Source: Cladochytrium replicatum (lineage: Eukaryota > Chytridiomycota > Chytridiomycetes > Cladochytriales > Cladochytriaceae). From it: DNA of 64,000 bases. The position numbers were made by a program, and so were the translations under genes. The stretch covers positions 1,426,001 to 1,490,000 of the forward strand of contig JAHLKD010000001.1 in NCBI GenBank assembly GCA_025526935.1, written 5' to 3'. Positions 48,396 through 59,402 of the stretch are shown piece after piece; the first letter of the stretch is position 1, and each line of letters opens with the position of its first letter. The notes beneath the pieces are model-generated. The model did not search any database. It was not told where the DNA came from and saw nothing but the letters and a program-made list of their open reading frames with translations.

Positions 48396-51300
48396 ATGCT
48401 GCGCCAACTTCCACTCATGGAACCGAAGCCTCTGATGTCGGTGCGAATTGTCGCAATCGACTCCTACCAGTGCGCCCCGCACCCACTTATGGATCGGTGC
48501 TTTTCTCAATTCAGCCCTCCTAATTCCCCGGTTTCAGAAGTGCCGGTCATTCGAATTTTCGGGAACACTCCACTCGGAAAGAAAGTATGCATGCACGTTC
48601 ATCATGTAAGCAACATCAGGCGCTCTGTTGCGAGGTTTCAAAATAGTTTTTCATTTAATTGATGAATAAGGTATTTCCGTACATCTACATTCCATATGAC
48701 GGTTCAACCGACGAAACTGAAGGTTCTGGTACTGAGTGATTTCATGCAGCGAACTTATATCAAAGCAGTTCAACTATTTAGTTTCCAGCTTGCATCGAGT
48801 TTGAATTATGCAATCACCATATCGAACGGAAAGTCGTATGATAATCCTACGAAGAATCAGCACATAGCTGCAATCTTTCTGACTCAAGGAATACCATTCT
48901 ACGGGTTTCATGCAGACTATCAACTTTTCCTGAAGATCTACTTATATCCTCCAGCAACTGCTTGCGTGATTTTCAAAAATCCATGAGGTTGTTCTTAACT
49001 GGAAACTTCGCTCACTCTCAGCCCATATATAGTTTCAAAAGCTGTTGGACTACTGGAGTCCGGTGCCATAATGGGACGTGTCTACCAGACCTACGAGTCT
49101 CACGTCCCATTTCTTTTGCAATTTTTGATTGACTATAACTTATATGGAATGGATTTCATTCACATGAAAGATTTGCGGTTTCGACTTGATGAAGAGAAAA
49201 CTGCCAACAGTGAGTTTAATTACCTCCTGGTCTCCCTCAGACAGTAATACATGCTACGCAGATATTCACCAAAGTCAATGTGTTGATGGAGTTACCTTGT
49301 CGGATTCATATTTGTGGCCAGCACACTGCAAGATATCTCGGCAGAGCTACTCAGAACTTGAAATTGATGCACAGTCTTGTGATATACTGAACCAAACAAC
49401 AGTTAGGCAGAGAGAAACAGATGCACTGATTGATTTGACCAGTTCAAAAGTACACACCTCAAAGCTTGTTCCATCATTAGCAGCAATCTGGGAAGATGAA
49501 TACCAAAGAAGGCTTTTAAGGGAGTTACCAGAGATATCAACGCCACCATCACAAAAGATTGCAAGAGACACATATCTACCCTGGTCAAACGAACACACAC
49601 TACGTACTCTTCTTGATGAGAGGCTTTCAAACTGTGATCAAAGTCAGTACCAACAAGGTTCAGTTAATTCTCCTTTGAAAGGTGTCTTGACCACGTATGA
49701 AGCCATTGGAGCACTTTATATTGCACGGACTTTGCAATTACAAGTGGAAGCATCAAGTCTCGATCTTAAGAGTAGGTCTAGCTGGGATATCGTTCGCTCA
49801 AATAGTGGATCTCAGGATGGCTCAAACAGTGCTCTCTATGAACCACTTTCAAAACAGAGTAAATTAGAGGCAATTGGTACATTGTCACAATATGAATATG
49901 ATAATGTAATGGAAAAGATTTCAATAAATGTTGATGAGAATATCATAATGGGTGCATCACAAGTGGTCAGAAAAGGAACTTACTTTCTTTGATATAACAT
50001 TGATAAGAAGAAAAGGGTCTGTCCGATACAGTGGATTTACTTGACTGGTTACAGTTAGAAATGGACGTCAATGATACCTATACTGATGAAAATGCAGATG
50101 ACCATGTTTTAGGTAATGAAATACTCATCAGTGGCGGATTCAAATAATGTTATTGCAATCTAGATACCGGAGATGATAATATTACCGAGTGGGATAATCT
50201 CTTTGATGATATGGAGGATGAGATTATTGACGAGTACATATCTGGAGACTCATTCTTAATTTGTTTTGACCAGTTTCTAGGGGTGCCAATATGCCAACGG
50301 ATGAGAATGGAATGTTAAAGGTAGTTTCCGCAAGTACCACAAATAGGCACAAAATAAAAGTTAATCTTTAAGTAAGATCATCGATTATATGCTTAACCAA
50401 AGCAACTGAAACATTACAAGAATTCCTCAAGTCGATGGGATATTCAACGATGATATGCACTTTGATGTATGCACAGTATTAACTAAGTTACCACACTGAC
50501 TGTTCTCTAGGGAAAGAAAGTAGTAGCACACAAATTACTTTGGTGCTAAACTTACTATTATATTACAGATAGTGTTTGAGCCTTTTGGATTTGACACAGA
50601 ATCTTCTGATAAAAATGATGTGGAAATTGGACTTCCAGAGAAACAACCCACATATACCAACGAGAAGAATTTCTGGGAAACAATTGAATTGTTATCACCA
50701 AACCAGGATACCAACATATACTCAAATTCAGGTGCCCAACAGCAAGTACCAACCATATTATCTGAGGTATCAGAATTCTGTTTGTACTGTTATGTCAAGC
50801 TTTTTTTAATATGCTCTATTCAAAGACTGCAGAGCCTGAAAATTCTGAGAACTATCCACCAGAATCTTTCAATAAGAATAGTCTAGAGAAAGAGGCATCA
50901 TCACATTCACATTTAGTATACTCATTTCCTCAGAAGACGTTGCTTGAGAAGAGCTTTGCTGAAAGAAACATACCAGAAATAGTATATAATGAACCCAACT
51001 TCAGTGATACAAATGATATTCCCAGATTCTCAAAAACAATTTCAACAGAGGAGATAAACTTTAGGGCCCGTTCAAAGTTAAAGCCTTTTGAACATGGAAT
51101 TGTAACGTCATCACATTTTAGTAAGGATTCTGTTTACAATTATCCATGGTCTAATTGCTAAATAGGGCCATTTGCTCCTGATGCTGATTGGTAATTTCCT
51201 TAAAGTAATAAATGTGTAAAACTAAAATTCCAACAGTCAGAAGAGTACTATTCGACATTGGACATCCCCACTAATGCCCCCCCTTAAATCCCAAAATTAT

Positions 51301-54300
51301 GCAAAAATTTGCAGTAAGTGTTATTTTGATTTTTAGTAAATTCCTAAATATCTCCGTAAGAAGCTTCTGCATTAAGAACAAAAGCTCCAAAGGTACGCCT
51401 TTTGCACTTGCAAAAATAGTTAAGTTTCTACTGATGGTGATAAAGCAGACTGAAGTATCCAGAAAGCAGAAGTATGGGTTCAAATTTAGTCATTCCATAC
51501 CACAAATTCGCCCAAGTACATGCCAATATCTGAAAGTAATGAGTGTTGAAATACATGGTGAGGTTGACTGCACTTGTCCCACATTTCTGATGTTCATTAT
51601 CTATGTTAGTGAGAACCCGTGAAAAGATGTTACCTGACCCAACGCTGGACCCAATATGTGGGATCTTTTTCTGCATTAGGGATGATGATTTGCTTGAAGA
51701 ACCTGAGAGGTAAACTGGAGTGTCAAATATGAGCCTCACCAATTCAAATAAACAGTGAAATGATGGGTGCATTCGTTGTCTGTGATCTCAGCAAAATGAC
51801 GAAAACTGAAATGATTGGTACACACCAATTGTCCTGAAGAAAACATTTTTACTCACTTGCTCAATTGAATCAAGGTTATAATATTGAATACTTCAGTAGT
51901 GAACATGAAATAATTACAAAACTCTATGAGACAGTACGTCAGTCAGACCCGGATATTTTGGTTGGGTTTGAACTACATAGGAATTCATGGGGCTATATAA
52001 TTCAGCGTGGATTCCAATACAGTGAGTATAAATTTGGAGCTGTGTTTAATAGTCTTCTAATCAACTTCATGGCAGATATTGATTTATCCAGAGAGCTCTC
52101 ACGTATTGCTGCAAACACTCAGAAGAATATCAAAATAAATGAGTACTTTGATAAAAAGCAATCATCTCTGGTTACAACTGGACGACACTTTCTGAATATC
52201 TGGAGACTGTTGAGATCTGAGCTTGCATTAACTTCCTATACATTTGAGAATATTGTTTTTCATGTATGTCATACAAGGTATATAAGCAAGCACTTTTTGA
52301 TTTTCTGATGACTAACTAAAATCAGAGTTCCACGTTACTCTTACGATACATTATCTGGGTGGTTTCTCCGTGGAGGTCCTTTCACCTGCCGTGTCTTCAG
52401 ACACATGTTTAATTCTGTAAGACTTAATTTAGACATTTTGAGCAGAACCCAGATTATCAGTAGGACAAGGTTGGTAAAGATATATATTAATGGCCGTAAC
52501 TTATAAGTATCAGTGAATTTGCAAGAGTGTTTGGGATAGATTTTATGTCTGTCATTACACGTGGATCTCAATTTAAAGTTGAAAGCATAATGTGCAGAGT
52601 TGCTCGACCTGAAAACTTCATAATGATCTCTCCAAGTCGAATGCAAGTTGCACAACAGAGAGCAATTGAGTGTATCCCACTTGTTATGGAGCCAATGTCA
52701 AATTTCTACAGTTCTCCATTACTTGTCCTTGATTTCCAAAGTCTGTACCCCTCTGTCATGATTGCCTATAATTACTGGTGAGGTAGTTGCATAATGTGAA
52801 TTGTATGTTGACATACTATACATCTGAAAGCTACTCAACATGCCTTGGTCGAGCTAAGAAGATTGGAGAGCCCAGCAAATTTGGCATCCTTGATGATTTT
52901 GAAGTTCCACTAGAAGTTGTTCAAAAGTTCAAAGATCACTTGAATGGTGCATATTAAATTTGTGTTATCGTCTTTTGATTGAATATTTTTCTCTTCCAGT
53001 ATCACCAAATGGGATGGTCTTTGTCAAACCTCATATTCGGCAAGGAGTGATCCCTAGAATGCTCTCTGAAATTTTGGAAACTCGAGTAATGCTCAAACAA
53101 TCAATGAAGCACTACAAAGATGAAAAGGTATTGTATTGGTTATTTTTTTGCATGTAATTAATATCTCCAAAGTATTTGTACAGGATTTTAGATGCTCGTC
53201 AGTTGGGAATGAAATTTATAGCAAATGTCACATATGGATATACTGGCGCTTCATTTTCAGGTAGAATGCCGTCATCAGAAATTGCTGATGCTATTGTGCA
53301 GACAGGACGCGCAACACTTGAACGGGTATGTTTGGAAAATGTGCATCATATAAGTTGTAGTCAATCATTGTTCTCAAGTGTATCGACATGATTCATAATA
53401 CTTCTGAGTGGAAAGCTAAGGTTGTCTATGGGGATACAGACAGTCTCTTTGTCTATCTTCCTGGAAGGACGAAGGCTAGCGCATTTAGGATTGGAAAAGA
53501 GATAGTGGACCACATGACACAAAAGAATCCCTACCCTGTGAAGCTTAAGTTTGAGAAAGTATGCAGGTTACTGTAAACATGACAAGAAAAGTTTCAATTA
53601 ATTCTGTTAGGTGTACCATCCATCAGTTCTACTGACAAAGAAGCGTTATGTTGGAAATATGTTTGAAACAGAAGGACAGACAGTTGGTGTTTTTGATGCA
53701 AAGGGGATCGAGACAGTTCGAAGAGACAACTGTCCAATAGTTGGCAAGACTCTGAAAGCATCACTACTGTATGTGTTCCACGTAACTTTTGAGGCCCATA
53801 CATTTACACTGACTGTGCAGGGAATTGTTTCATACTCAAGACATGTCAAGGCTGAAGAAGTTCCTCACAAAGCAGTTCAGTGATATAATGACAGGTCAAG
53901 TATCTGTCATGGACTTAATAATTGCAAAGGAAGTGAAATGGGGCTCATACAGGTTTGTGATATAGTTAGATAATTGGAAATACAGATTGATGGAACGTTT
54001 ATTTGTCAGTTCTGTTGGTGTGCCACCACCTGGAGTAATGGTAGCTCTCAAGAAACTCCAAAACGATGTGCAAGCAGAGCCGCAATATGGCGAAAGAATT
54101 CCATATGTGGTGGTTGATCGTGGTCCTGGGTACAGGCTGGTTGACTGTGTAATGGATCCCGAAGCGTTTATGCGCAGGTTCGGCCAATACAACCTTTTGC
54201 AAGGCTATTTATTTATTGAATACTTGAAAAGTTCCCTGCAGATACATTCGAAGTACTACATAACAAAGCAGATCATCCCTGCGCTGAATCGAGTTTTCAA

Positions 54301-54844
54301 CATTGTTGGCATTGGTATTACTTTATTCCGAGTTGCCACAGACAACCGCTAACGCTTATGTTTTGCAGATATTATGCAGTGGTTCAACGAAATGCCAAAG
54401 CCCTCCACGTTCACGTCAATTGTATCATCAGGATATCAAATCAAGCAACTCACCTTTGGGATACACACCAAGGGCGGAGCTGCTCCTTCCACATTGGACC
54501 AGTATTATGCTGCTCAAAAGTGTCGTATATGCATGGATCACACTGCTAAAGGTGAGTTCTTTATCTCTTCCCTCGCAAAAATTAAGAATTGATCTACAGC
54601 GATTTGCGATGGCTGCGAGACTCAAACAGAGGCCAGTACTCTCCGGCAGTCTTACATGACGCGACATTCAGAAAAGTACTTGAGCAGCATACTGGATGTA
54701 TGCAGAGCGTGCTCAGGCCAACCAACGATGCTCGGCATACGGCAACCATCACAACAACTTCTGGGGGGAGCGGAATCATGCGCCTCGTTGGATTGCCCAT
54801 ACTTTTACTTGAAACAAAAGGCACTCAGCGTGTATGGGTTCTAA
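48396..54844 (+). CDS. REV3: DNA polymerase zeta catalytic subunit
   Basis: B-family translesion polymerase. The N-terminus has IVAIDSYQCAPHPLMDRCF and PVIRIFGNTPLGKKVCMHVH with VFPYIYIPYDG. A long poorly conserved middle is interrupted by introns. The exonuclease-like domain starts YLKVMSVEIH and PDPTLDPICGIFFCIRDDD, then DPDILVGFELHRNSWGYII. Polymerase motifs are LVLDFQSLYPSVMIAYNY (motif A), KFIANVTYGYTGASFSGRMP (motif B), VVYGDTDSLFVYLPG (motif C) and LTKKRYVGNMFE. The C-terminus has two cysteine clusters: CRICMD...CDGC and CRACSGQ...LDCPYFY, the second being the [4Fe-4S] site that recruits Rev7/Pol31-type subunits. It is unusually AT-rich and Asn/Ser/Ile-rich compared with neighbours. 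It starts 85 bp after SAC3 and ends 90 bp from CstF50. Confidence 0.92.
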
Positions 54845-54934
54845 ATTTTCGCAACAACTCAATGAAATGTTAAGTTTTGCATCGGGCTATCGCACGAGCT
54901 AATGTACAGAGGGTAAAATAGATTCCATGGGCCA

Positions 54935-56820
54935 TTAAAGCTCAACATTCCAGTATTTTACTCGATAATCATCACCGCACGAAACAAATGCAGCATCAAT
55001 GGGACTTGAATTAACTGCGCGAACCAAATTGTATTTTGAGTGTCCTGAAGTTTAAGCAGAATATTAGAATGCAAATAACATCACTCAGCCAGATATTAAC
55101 TCACCAGGAAAACGCTTCAATAGCATTCCTGTAGAGAACAACGTAATTCAGTCAAAACTGCACTAAAGCTAGACGAAAACGCACCTGTTCGGCTGTCCCA
55201 GCAAAATATTGAGGAAGTTTGCTCATCACTCATGAGGACATAGTCTTCATTCGATGTGAAAGCTACTGTCGAAAAGTGTTTCTTTTCAAACGTTGTTTGG
55301 TCACCATAAGACGAAGCGAAACGCGATACTATGATCTCACCTTTTGCGTTGCCCCCTCGAAAGTGTGCAACTGCTTTTGAGCGCCAAGGTCCCAGAGCCT
55401 CCCAAGAGAATCCAGACCGTTGGACAGTAAGTACTTGCCATTCTTTGAAAATCGAATCGATGACACAGGTTGCCCAGAGTGAGCTTTCGCAAACATCTGG
55501 ACGCATCTACCAGACACTCCGTCGTACACTTTTATCGAACCATCATCACTGCAGCTTGCTGTAGAGTGTCTTAGAAATTAAAATAACAGAAATTGAATCT
55601 AAAATACCGAACATGTTGCCTTGAGATGCATAACGGACCTAACAATGAACCGTCGTCAGGTCAGGGTAACGACTCCATTCCCATCTAATCTGGGGACATA
55701 CGCAGTTGATAGGGGCAGAATGAAAGTCGGATGGGTTTGGAGGTGTAAAGCACGTTGATGTTTGAATATCGTACATCCTAACGGCATCGTGCTCAGTTCC
55801 TTTAAAGGTTTGTCAGCTTACATGTTTCATACACAGCAAAGCGTACCAGAAAGCAAAAACTCTCCACATGGATGGAATGAGATTGATCGAACAGGATACG
55901 AATCTTGGAAGTATTTAAAGCTCCTTTTGGCGGGTTTTTGAAGATCATAAAATTTGATAGTATGATCTTCGCTGCACGAAGCCAGTACCAAGCCGTTAGG
56001 ATGGAATTGGAGTTCGTTAATCGGACCAATGTGGTCATAAAGCGTCCGGATAACTGAGTAATATAAGATGAACCGAAAGATCCCACCTCTTATCCGCACT
56101 AAAGCTTACCCGCCTTATCTTCAACATTATCTCGATGATTTGACTTGATCCTACCCACATCAATGATTTTGATCGATGAGTCTCTCGAACCAGTCGCCAT
56201 GTATTTCCCATCAACTGTAAATGCTGATGTTACGGCGAAATGAGTGAGAGAACGTCGTTCTGCCTCCAACATATCTCGCACCTGCACATCGAGCTGCAGC
56301 CCGATGCTGCGTGGAGTACCATGTGGTATAATTTGGTGGCGGTCGTGGTTCAGCAGCTGTGGTGTTTTTCAGTCAACACACATCATCAATAACGTTCAAT
56401 GTGCCGGTTACGAGTTTTCACATTTGTATCGATCACAAGACCGTTCGTCTCCAAATCCTCTTCTTCTTCGTCTTCGGCAATGTTTCCAACTGGTACCAAT
56501 TCCTCGTCTTCTTCCTCTATACCAGAAGTTTGAGGTCAAATCAAACAGCAGAAATAGATCCCAACGTCTCGCGTGCAAAGAATCGTCTAACCTGCGTCTT
56601 TTGTGTCTGATCCTGCATGAGCAAGCTCCGCCAAACGTGCCGAAGCACCGTATGGCAATGAAAATCCACTTTCCTCTGCAAGGTGCAGTGCTGTCGCAGC
56701 GTACCCATAGAATTGCAGCTGGTTTATAATCAACGGGATCAGCTCGTCTTTCTGCATCTGCGCGAGCTCTCCAGCGGTGTCCTCGAACATATCCGTGGCA
56801 ACCTCGTCGTTTGGGTCCAT
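54935..56820 (-). CDS. CSTF1: Cleavage stimulation factor 50-kDa subunit (CstF50)
   Basis: WD40 scaffold of the mRNA 3'-end cleavage complex. Starts at the ATG at 56,820 (MDPNDEVATDMFEDTAGELA). The N-terminal dimerisation helices include LIPLIINQLQFYGYAATALH. WD repeats follow: FTVDGKYMATGSRDSSIKII, VIRTLYDHIGPINELQFHPN, VLASCSEDHTIKFYDLQKPA and SISFHPCGEFLLSG. Further on come RFSKNGKYLLSNGLDSLGRL and NEDYVLMSDEQTSSIFCWDS, with the last repeat ending RVKYWNVEL (stop 54,935). The RTLYDH and KRSFKY segments are characteristic of CstF50 rather than other WD proteins. Introns are short and consistent. Confidence 0.9.
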
Positions 56821-56941
56821 CTTCAGGTTGCAATTGCGCCTCAAATAGGCTAATTAAATAGCAGATGGTGAATAGCAAACGGACGACCAACAGCGACACT
56901 GGATGAGGGACTGAGAGCCGGGAACTGGCTGAAATCTGTTT

Positions 56942-57475
56942 CTCAATTAGCAATATTCACCTTGGAACGAGCACAAGAATTGCAGTCGATCCTTGATATA
57001 CTTGATGCGGATATTATCTGTTTCCAGGAAACCAAGGTGACACGACCGCGCATTGAACCTGATGCGGATATGGTACCTGGATACGATGGGTTATTCTGGT
57101 GTGGTATTCTGGTGTGGCGACGTATGTAAAGTACGGGATCACGCCAGTTGCTGCCGAAGAAGGGCTCACCGTTATCCTTGGGATGCCTCAACTATCCGCA
57201 ACCACCGCGCAGCCAATCGATGTTGGAAACAATGCAGCTATGGCCATTATGGAGATATTCACCAAGAATTCTCAGCGAGTGAGCAAGAGGCACTTGAATG
57301 AGGACCACGTCGTGTAACGGATCACAGACTCTTCGTACTCTTCAACGTAATTGACTCTTCGACCTCTCCAACGTAATTGATTTCGTATTCTGGCATGAAA
57401 TTCGGTAATCAACCCCATTTTTGCAGATTTACTTCCCGAATGATGCATCAGAAGAAGGTGGAGACTTCCAAATGA
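56942..57475 (+). pseudogene. Relic of an APN2-type AP endonuclease
   Basis: Exonuclease III-family fragments in order: ELQSILDILDADIICFQETK, with the catalytic-Glu motif, then VTRPRIEPDADMVPGYDG. A frame change leads to YSGVATYVKYGITPVAAEEG, and after an intron-like gap to IYFPNDASEEGGDFQMK and an immediate stop (about 57,427-57,477). The catalytic Asp and His motifs of the second half are absent. The chain breaks in GYDG...YSGVATY, where a block of residues is missing. No start codon is seen. It lies between two minus-strand genes and is probably a truncated duplicate. Confidence 0.65.
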
Positions 57476-57644
57476 AGTAAGGCGAGATCCACAAGTTCCT
57501 CAAAAATGGAAGTATCAATCAGGTTCAACAGGGCAATTGAAATGGGCGTAAAGGCAATGCTGGCTGCTGGGCGAGGGGATGGACATTCCTTTGGGTAGCA
57601 CATACTCATATAAACACACATGGACAGAAATTGTCCCATCAGAC

Positions 57645-59296
57645 TCAAATCACAATCAGATCATCCAGCCCATTCACAGTGACATGGGCCTCCAGCTCTG
57701 CAACGATCTCGTCCAGCAGCTGCGGAGTGATGTTGCCCGTGTTGACCTTCTCAAGAAGATGGCGAAGGCAGTCGAGCTCACCTTCGAGGACCGCCTTCTT
57801 ACGACGCAAGGCGATGATGGTGTCTTGGTAGGACTCTTCCACGCGGTTGGAGATGGCGGAGAGGATACGGATGACACGCCAGATACGGAGGAAGATGATG
57901 ACGTTGGCACTAGCGCCGCCTGCGCCGGTGAGAATGACCTGAGCGACAAATGTAACAATGACGACGATAGCTATGAAAGTGCGACAAACATCAGCAATCA
58001 ATGTGAAATGTTTGCGTCATTACTCACCATCGAAAGATTCGAGCCAGTCATCGGTGAACCGTCGAATCCCAAATGCCACAAACTTTGACACCAGTTCCGT
58101 CACGAACACCGCCAAGATCGCCAAGGAAACCCTCGACAACACCAATAGTAAGTCTCCAAAGTACTCTGCTTCCTCCTCGGGCGTTGTGAACAACGAGATC
58201 AGGAGCTCGGTGATGACGATCAGGATGTCGACGCAAACAAGGATGAGAATGGACCATTCGACTCTAGGAGAGTCGAGGAACATCCCGAGCTTTCTGCGGA
58301 GGATGGTGAACTTGGTCGGTTCCGATGCAGCTGATCCACCGCGTTCGAAGAAGAGCGTGACGGCGCGATTGGCGACCGTGTGAGCGTGGTTGCGGAGCAC
58401 AAAAATAGGCTCGCGTCCATTTGAGCCCGTTTCGGGGTCGGATGGAGGCCCATCTGCAGTGCTTCCCGGACGGTCGAGAGATGAGAAGTCGGCAGAATAG
58501 AAGAGGGATGGGTTGTTGGCGATGGTCTTCCCGAGTTGGTTGGAGAGGTTCTCGATTTCCGTTTCGATTTCCTCGATTTTCTCCTCGAGTTCTTCGACCT
58601 GCGGTTCATATCGCTCCTGGACATTCTCGACGACTGGAAAAAGAAGATTAAAACAGGGATTTTAATGGGAAAGAGGCAAACGCCGACAAACCTCCTTGCA
58701 TGAAATCAAAGATGCGCCAGATACGGAAACCGATAAGGAGCGCTGCAGCATTTTCTGCATTTCCTTTGAGGTAGATTTGCAAGGATGCACTGGTGATTGT
58801 GACAAAGCCTAGAAATTTGAAAGTGTCAAACAAGGTGGCATCATAAGGATTTGGGTAGCTTGTACCATCGATGAAGTTCAGGAAGGACGAGAAATAGTAC
58901 TTGATTCCAAAAACATAGAGCTTCGCAAAGAATTCCAAGATGAAGATAAACATGATGATGTCACCGATAGTTCCAAAAACGATGTATGCAATATCGTCAA
59001 GACCCTCTTCCTCGTCGATGGTGGTGTACACAGCAATGACCATTTCAGTCAACGTGCAGGCCATGTCCAAGACTACAAATGCAAAGCATGAGCAATTGTT
59101 GTCCTAAAATTCTAATGTGCATCCACGCACAAACAAGAATAATGATGGTTGCATGAGTTCGCGGGTTTTCGAGAAAGTCTCCGAGTAGCTTCTTAAACTT
59201 TGCGAGCCCGGTGAGCTGCACCTCCGTATGTCCATTTTCGTTCTGCTGTCCACCCAGTAACGGGGTCTGCTCGTTGTTTACCACTGCATCCGACAT
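57645..59296 (-). CDS. Tandem two-domain Hv1-like voltage-sensor protein (putative proton channel)
   Basis: Five exons, 473 residues, no frame breaks. Residues 9-14 (EQTPLL) form an acidic dileucine signal. Domain I: S1 IIILVFLDMACTLTEM (D58), S2 FIFILEFFAKLYVF (E102, K106), S3 FLNFIDGFVTIT (D124), S4 GFRIWRIFDFM (R153, R156, then D159). A coiled coil (about 165-195, QVEELEEKIEEIETEIENL) and a linker follow. Domain II: S1 SILILVCVDILIVITE (D299), S2 AVFVTELVSKFVAF (E343, K347), S3 ESFDAIVVIVTF (D365), S4 FLRIWRVIRILSA (R394, R397, R400), then a C-terminal coiled coil. RxWRxxR in S4 with an S1 Asp is the Hv1 proton-channel signature. Known Hv1 subunits have one such domain and dimerise by a coiled coil. 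Function as a channel is inferred. Neither domain is followed by a pore domain. Confidence 0.85.
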
Positions 59297-59402
59297 GTGT
59301 CTCACACTAAATTGCACAGACGCACGCCACGCTTAGCCACGCCAGGACTCCGGCTAATTTCCACAGAAATCGTGAATTGCAAGCGACACACCGCTAAACA
59401 CA
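59297..59402. promoter_or_regulatory. 106-bp divergent promoter region
   Basis: Lies between the start codons of the tandem voltage-sensor gene (minus) and the START-domain gene (plus). No TATA box is obvious; gccacgc occurs twice (around 59,326 and 59,336). Shared regulation is inferred from spacing only. Confidence 0.4.

Noticed and set aside
57099-57317. Small standalone protein gene
   Set aside because: YSGVATYVK and TPVAAEEG are internal APN2 motifs, so it is part of the relic.
57645-59296. Two-pore-channel or sodium/calcium channel half
   Set aside because: Neither voltage sensor is followed by S5-pore-S6 helices, and S4 carries the RxWR motif of Hv1 rather than RxxRxxR of cation channels.
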